This document shows positions 4,298 through 7,223 of a DNA stretch of 7,223 bases, piece by piece. The translations under genes and the position numbers were made by a program. The notes beneath the pieces were generated by a model, which had not been told where the DNA came from, searched no databases, and saw nothing but the letters and a program-made list of their open reading frames with translations. This DNA is from Deltaproteobacteria bacterium (GTDB lineage Bacteria > Desulfobacterota > Desulfobacteria > Desulfobacterales > BuS5). The stretch is taken from the NCBI GenBank assembly GCA_021157555.1, contig JAGGWL010000327.1, positions 1 through 7,223 of the forward strand. Direction: 5' to 3'. The stretch's first letter is position 1; the number at the start of each line of letters is the position of its first letter.

Positions 4298-6880
4298 CTA
4301 ACCCTGATCAGAATTAGCGAGTCTTACCAGACCGCCAATATCCAGAATCAAGCCTACACGTCCGTTGGGCATAATTGCGCCGCCTGAAATTCCAACCACA
4401 TTTTTCATGGTTTCACCCAATGTTTTTACAACAACCTGCTGCCTTACAATCAGCTCATCTATAACAATACCGGCACGGTTGCCATCATCTTCAATCACGA
4501 CAATCAAAGAATTTGTCAGTTTTTCTTCCCCGCCCTGAATATTGAACAAACTTGCTAAACGAAATAATGGAACCAGACTGCCATGAAAAGAAAGCATCTC
4601 CCCCTTATTAATAACGGTGGAGAGATCTTTAGGTTCAGGTTTGATTGATGTTATAATTGATACCATTGGTATTACGTATGTTTCCAAACCGACCCTGGCA
4701 ACCATTCCATCAATAATTGCCAAAGTAAGGGGAAGTTTCATTTGAAATACGGAACCTTTTCCAGGCTCAGACTGAATTTCCGCCTGTCCCCGGATGGCTT
4801 CAATATTTTTTTTCACAACATCCATACCCACGCCCCGACCGGATACGTCGGTTACTTCTTTGGCAGTTGAAAACCCGGGCTCGAAAATAAGATTAAAAAT
4901 CTCTCTGTCACTCATGGCGGAACTATCGCTTACAAGCCCCTTTTCCCAAGCCTTTTCAAGGATTACTTCCTTGTCAATACCTTTGCCGTCATCCCTTATT
5001 TCAACCACCACGCTGCCAGCTGAATGATAAGCAGAAAGATTAACTATACCGGTTTCCGGTTTGTTAATACCCACTCTTACATCCGGTGTTTCAATACCAT
5101 GATCAACTGCATTCCTGACCATATGTATCAGAGGGTCTTTAATGGCATCAGCCATGTTACGATCAATTTCGGTCTCCTCGCCTTCTGTCATCAAAGTAAC
5201 CTTTTTGCCGGTTTTATGAGCCAGATCCCTTACAAGCCGCACCATTTTCTGAAATGTTGATTTTAAAGGAATCATACGCAGAGACATACTCATATCCTGA
5301 AGTTCTCGCACAATTTTGCTGGTATGAGTAACTTTTTTTAAAAAATCATGATGATCAGAGCCGCAAACTATTTCGTCCTGTGCCACCATGGAATGTGCAA
5401 TAACCAGTTCTCCCACCATATCTATAAGACGATCAAGCCTGTCCGTGCTGACCCTGATACTTCTATCTACGACAGATTTGGTTTTTACCCGTTGAGTGCG
5501 AAGCGCCTGGCTGACCTCTTTTACTGATGCCGTTCCTGCCTTAACAAGCGCAGTTCCTATAAGGTTATTACCTTTAGTCTTCTCAACCTGTTCAATTTCT
5601 TCTCTTGTTGCCACACCCTGAGCTACCAGGATATCGCCAACCCTCGGCTTTTCTGCTGCTTCGACATCGTCCCTTGAGACTTTATTCTGAGCTACCAGGA
5701 TATCACCTATACGCGGCTGCTCTCCATCATCAGAACGTTCAGATATGCCTGCCTTTTCCGGATTCTCAAGAATACGCATAAGCTCATCATAACCCGGCGC
5801 TTTCTTGAAAGGTGAGCCTCCCAGGGCTTCTTCGACTCCATTGATCAGGTCTTTCAGCATATCGAGCGAACGTAGCGCCAGATCCGCATAACCACCGGCA
5901 TAGCGTATTTCACCATCCCGCACACGGCTTAAAAGATTTTCGGCGTGATGTCCCATTTCAGAAATCAAATTAAGCTCCATAAATGCCGCTGTGCCCTTTA
6001 TGGTATGAAAAGCTCTAAAAACCATTCCAACAGAGTCCTCATCATCAGGATCATTTTCAAGCGTCAGCAGAGCCTCTTCCGCATTTGTTATAAGGTCAAG
6101 GCCTTCAGTTATAAATTCACCTATCAGTTCAAAATCAGCATCTTCGGGCATGTAATCTAATTTTTCTTCTATTTCTTGAACCGGTTCCTCTTCCGTTTCA
6201 TCTACAATTTTAGAAACGGGAGCTGAATCATCCTCCAAAGCCGCCATTTCAATACCCTCATCCTCATAGTCATTCATGACTTTTTCTATCAATTCACCCA
6301 CTTCGGTAATAATCGAATTTAGGACAGAAGGCTCTTCAGGCGAAAGCTCATTAATTTTTTGAACTGCCAGGGATAAGCTTTCCCTTGCAGATGCAGAAAA
6401 AGATTCATCTAATGAAAGCTTTTTTAAAGCTTTTTCCAATTTTTTCACTTCGGCCTGATCATCAGGTTCTATTTGAAGCAGAAGCGCGGCAACGTCATCC
6501 AGAGACATGGCATCATTATTCAGCATATCAGATCCTTCTTCCAGATTTAATTCTTTTTTGAGTTTTTTAGCTGCCTTATCAATAGACAGCTCTCCATCCT
6601 TTTTATTATTTTTAAAATATTCTTCAATGGCCTCCAGGACTTCAAAAACAGCATCAATAACAGATAATGGATTAGAGGCCATTTTCCCGGAAACTACTTC
6701 TATTCCTTTTCCGCAAAGGCACAGCAGGTCTTTTAGAGATGCCAGATCTTCCGGCAGATTTTGCTCTATTTGTTTTAATCCGGATGATATTAAGAGCCAG
6801 GCATCCTTATCATTAATATTCGCACTATCAAGTTGATCTATTATTTTTTTTATAGATTTTAAAATATCGTCACTTTTCAT
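4298..6880 (-). CDS. cheA: CheA, chemotaxis histidine kinase with extended N-terminus and internal repeats
   Basis: Receptor-coupled histidine kinase that phosphorylates itself and then CheY and CheB. The ATG at 6880 has AGGA 8 bases upstream and gives 860 residues, longer than the roughly 650 of enteric CheA; an upstream TTG extension would run back across flgN and is rejected. Residues 1-245 are an extra region, largely helical, ending in an acidic linker (208-245). The HPt (P1) domain spans about 247-355 with phospho-acceptor H292 in FRAFHTIKGTAAF. Residues 389-461 hold three short repeats with GDILVAQ-like cores where a P2 domain would normally lie. Dimerisation helices cover about 470-540. 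The ATPase domain has its N box at N590 (RNAVDHGIE), G1 at 630-635 (DDGKGI), FEPGFST at 666-672 and GRGVGMD at 681-687. A CheW-like regulatory domain covers about 722-855. All catalytic boxes are intact. It starts 16 bases after flgN. Confidence 0.97.
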   Translation of the reverse strand: MKSDDILKSIKKIIDQLDSANINDKDAWLLISSGLKQIEQNLPEDLASLKDLLCLCGKGIEVVSGKMASNPLSVIDAVFEVLEAIEEYFKNNKKDGELSIDKAAKKLKKELNLEEGSDMLNNDAMSLDDVAALLLQIEPDDQAEVKKLEKALKKLSLDESFSASARESLSLAVQKINELSPEEPSVLNSIITEVGELIEKVMNDYEDEGIEMAALEDDSAPVSKIVDETEEEPVQEIEEKLDYMPEDADFELIGEFITEGLDLITNAEEALLTLENDPDDEDSVGMVFRAFHTIKGTAAFMELNLISEMGHHAENLLSRVRDGEIRYAGGYADLALRSLDMLKDLINGVEEALGGSPFKKAPGYDELMRILENPEKAGISERSDDGEQPRIGDILVAQNKVSRDDVEAAEKPRVGDILVAQGVATREEIEQVEKTKGNNLIGTALVKAGTASVKEVSQALRTQRVKTKSVVDRSIRVSTDRLDRLIDMVGELVIAHSMVAQDEIVCGSDHHDFLKKVTHTSKIVRELQDMSMSLRMIPLKSTFQKMVRLVRDLAHKTGKKVTLMTEGEETEIDRNMADAIKDPLIHMVRNAVDHGIETPDVRVGINKPETGIVNLSAYHSAGSVVVEIRDDGKGIDKEVILEKAWEKGLVSDSSAMSDREIFNLIFEPGFSTAKEVTDVSGRGVGMDVVKKNIEAIRGQAEIQSEPGKGSVFQMKLPLTLAIIDGMVARVGLETYVIPMVSIITSIKPEPKDLSTVINKGEMLSFHGSLVPLFRLASLFNIQGGEEKLTNSLIVVIEDDGNRAGIVIDELIVRQQVVVKTLGETMKNVVGISGGAIMPNGRVGLILDIGGLVRLANSDQG
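5579..5716 (-). repeat. Tandem 69-bp in-frame repeat within cheA
   Basis: Two adjacent 23-codon units encode CheA residues 389-411 and 412-434. Their proteins agree at 13 of 23 positions, centred on a shared GDILVAQ. At DNA level an 18-bp stretch is identical (5618-5635 and 5687-5704, starting CTGAGCTACC on the plus strand), exactly 69 bp apart. A third, more divergent unit follows in the protein (about 439-461, with IGTALVKAG). The fold resembles the short helix-pair modules found in the N-termini of secretion and pilus ATPases (MshEN-like); that comparison rests on pattern only. Confidence 0.8.
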
Positions 6881-6888
6881 ATTTGTAG

Positions 6889-6892
6889 TCCT
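6889..6892 (-). promoter_or_regulatory. Ribosome-binding site of cheA
   Basis: AGGA on the minus strand, 8 bases before the ATG at 6880 and just after the flgN stop. It supports the 860-residue start and argues against the 45-residue TTG extension of the frame. Confidence 0.65.
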
Positions 6893-6896
6893 ATTT

Positions 6897-7223
6897 TCAA
6901 TGATGACTGGAAAAAAATCTGCCACTTTTATCAATTGTACAAAGCCGTCCGTTGCTGTAATATAATGGCTCCTGATATATAAAATTATCCAAAAAAGATA
7001 ATGAGGTTCTGACAAGACCTATAGAATAGTTCAGCAAAGACCTGTTGCTGTTGTTCAAATCCTCTATACTCTTTGTTAAAGACAAAAGGTTCGACCTACA
7101 CTCTATCAAATGGACGGAATCAACCTCCCCTGCCAACTCTGATAACTTCTCCAGAGTGATATTTTCCAGAGAACAGCCTGATAGTTTTGAGAACTCATAC
7201 AAAACATGAAGCCTCTGCTCCTC
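6897..7223 (-). CDS. flgN: FlgN-like flagellar chaperone, C-terminal part (5' end cut by window edge)
   Basis: The frame is open through the right edge, so only the last 108 residues are seen and the start lies outside the window. FlgN proteins are small cytoplasmic helical chaperones that hold the hook-filament junction proteins FlgK and FlgL before export. The visible part has the C-terminal FlgN pattern: RLHVLYEFSKLSG, then ITLEKLSELAGE, then a long helix with LNNSNRSLLNYSIGLVR, and finally a region with LYYSNGRLCTIDKSGR, resembling the Y-x-x-x-G turn near the end of that family. It ends 16 bases before cheA and is probably in the same transcript. The match is by pattern alone, since the proteins are short and divergent; a different small helical flagellar protein is possible. 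The TTG inside the frame at 7202 is not a likely start because the similarity continues upstream of it. Confidence 0.7.
   Translation of the reverse strand, partial: EEQRLHVLYEFSKLSGCSLENITLEKLSELAGEVDSVHLIECRSNLLSLTKSIEDLNNSNRSLLNYSIGLVRTSLSFLDNFIYQEPLYYSNGRLCTIDKSGRFFSSHH

Noticed and set aside
6881..7015. Upstream TTG extension of cheA by 45 residues
   Set aside because: It would overlap flgN in another frame, the added residues lack CheA character, and the ATG at 6880 has a well-placed AGGA.

Overview
The window is a co-directional chemotaxis operon that fills almost its whole length. Every gene is on the minus strand, so transcription runs from right to left. Gene order along the transcript is: 3' end of a flgN-like gene (cut by the right edge), cheA, cheR, cheD, an HDOD-domain gene, cheY, cheX, and cheB (cut by the left edge). 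Most junctions are tight: 16 nt flgN/cheA, 9 nt cheA/cheR, a 4-nt GTGA overlap cheD/HDOD, 34 nt HDOD/cheY and 1 nt cheY/cheX. This implies one polycistronic message with translational coupling. Two junctions are wider, and each holds a repeat element: a 31-bp inverted repeat between cheR and cheD, and a four-copy array of short palindromic units between cheX and cheB. No gene-free stretch exceeds 300 bases, and I see no RNA gene, CRISPR array, transposase or credible promoter.

The gene set points to a flagellated Gram-negative bacterium, most likely a deltaproteobacterium (Desulfobacterota, perhaps Desulfobacterales-like). The reasons are the CheX/CheD-type adaptation set without CheZ, the HDOD gene inside the che cluster, the modest GC content, and a CheA with 'GDILVAQ'-type repeats. 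This placement is inference from gene content, not a database match.

Functionally, CheA autophosphorylates in receptor arrays and passes phosphate to the CheY encoded here and to the receiver domain of CheB. CheX removes phosphate from CheY. CheR methylates receptor glutamates, CheB demethylates and deamidates them, and CheD deamidates receptor glutamines. The HDOD protein is the non-canonical member and may link the pathway to another signalling output. The flgN-like gene ties the operon to flagellar assembly. CheW and receptors are not in the window.

I do not see a wholly new system. The parts most worth a second look are the CheA architecture (a 245-residue N-terminal extension, and short tandem repeats where P2 would normally sit), the HDOD protein with a full set of HD-type metal-ligand candidates, the two intergenic repeat elements, and the pairing of CheX and CheD without CheC.
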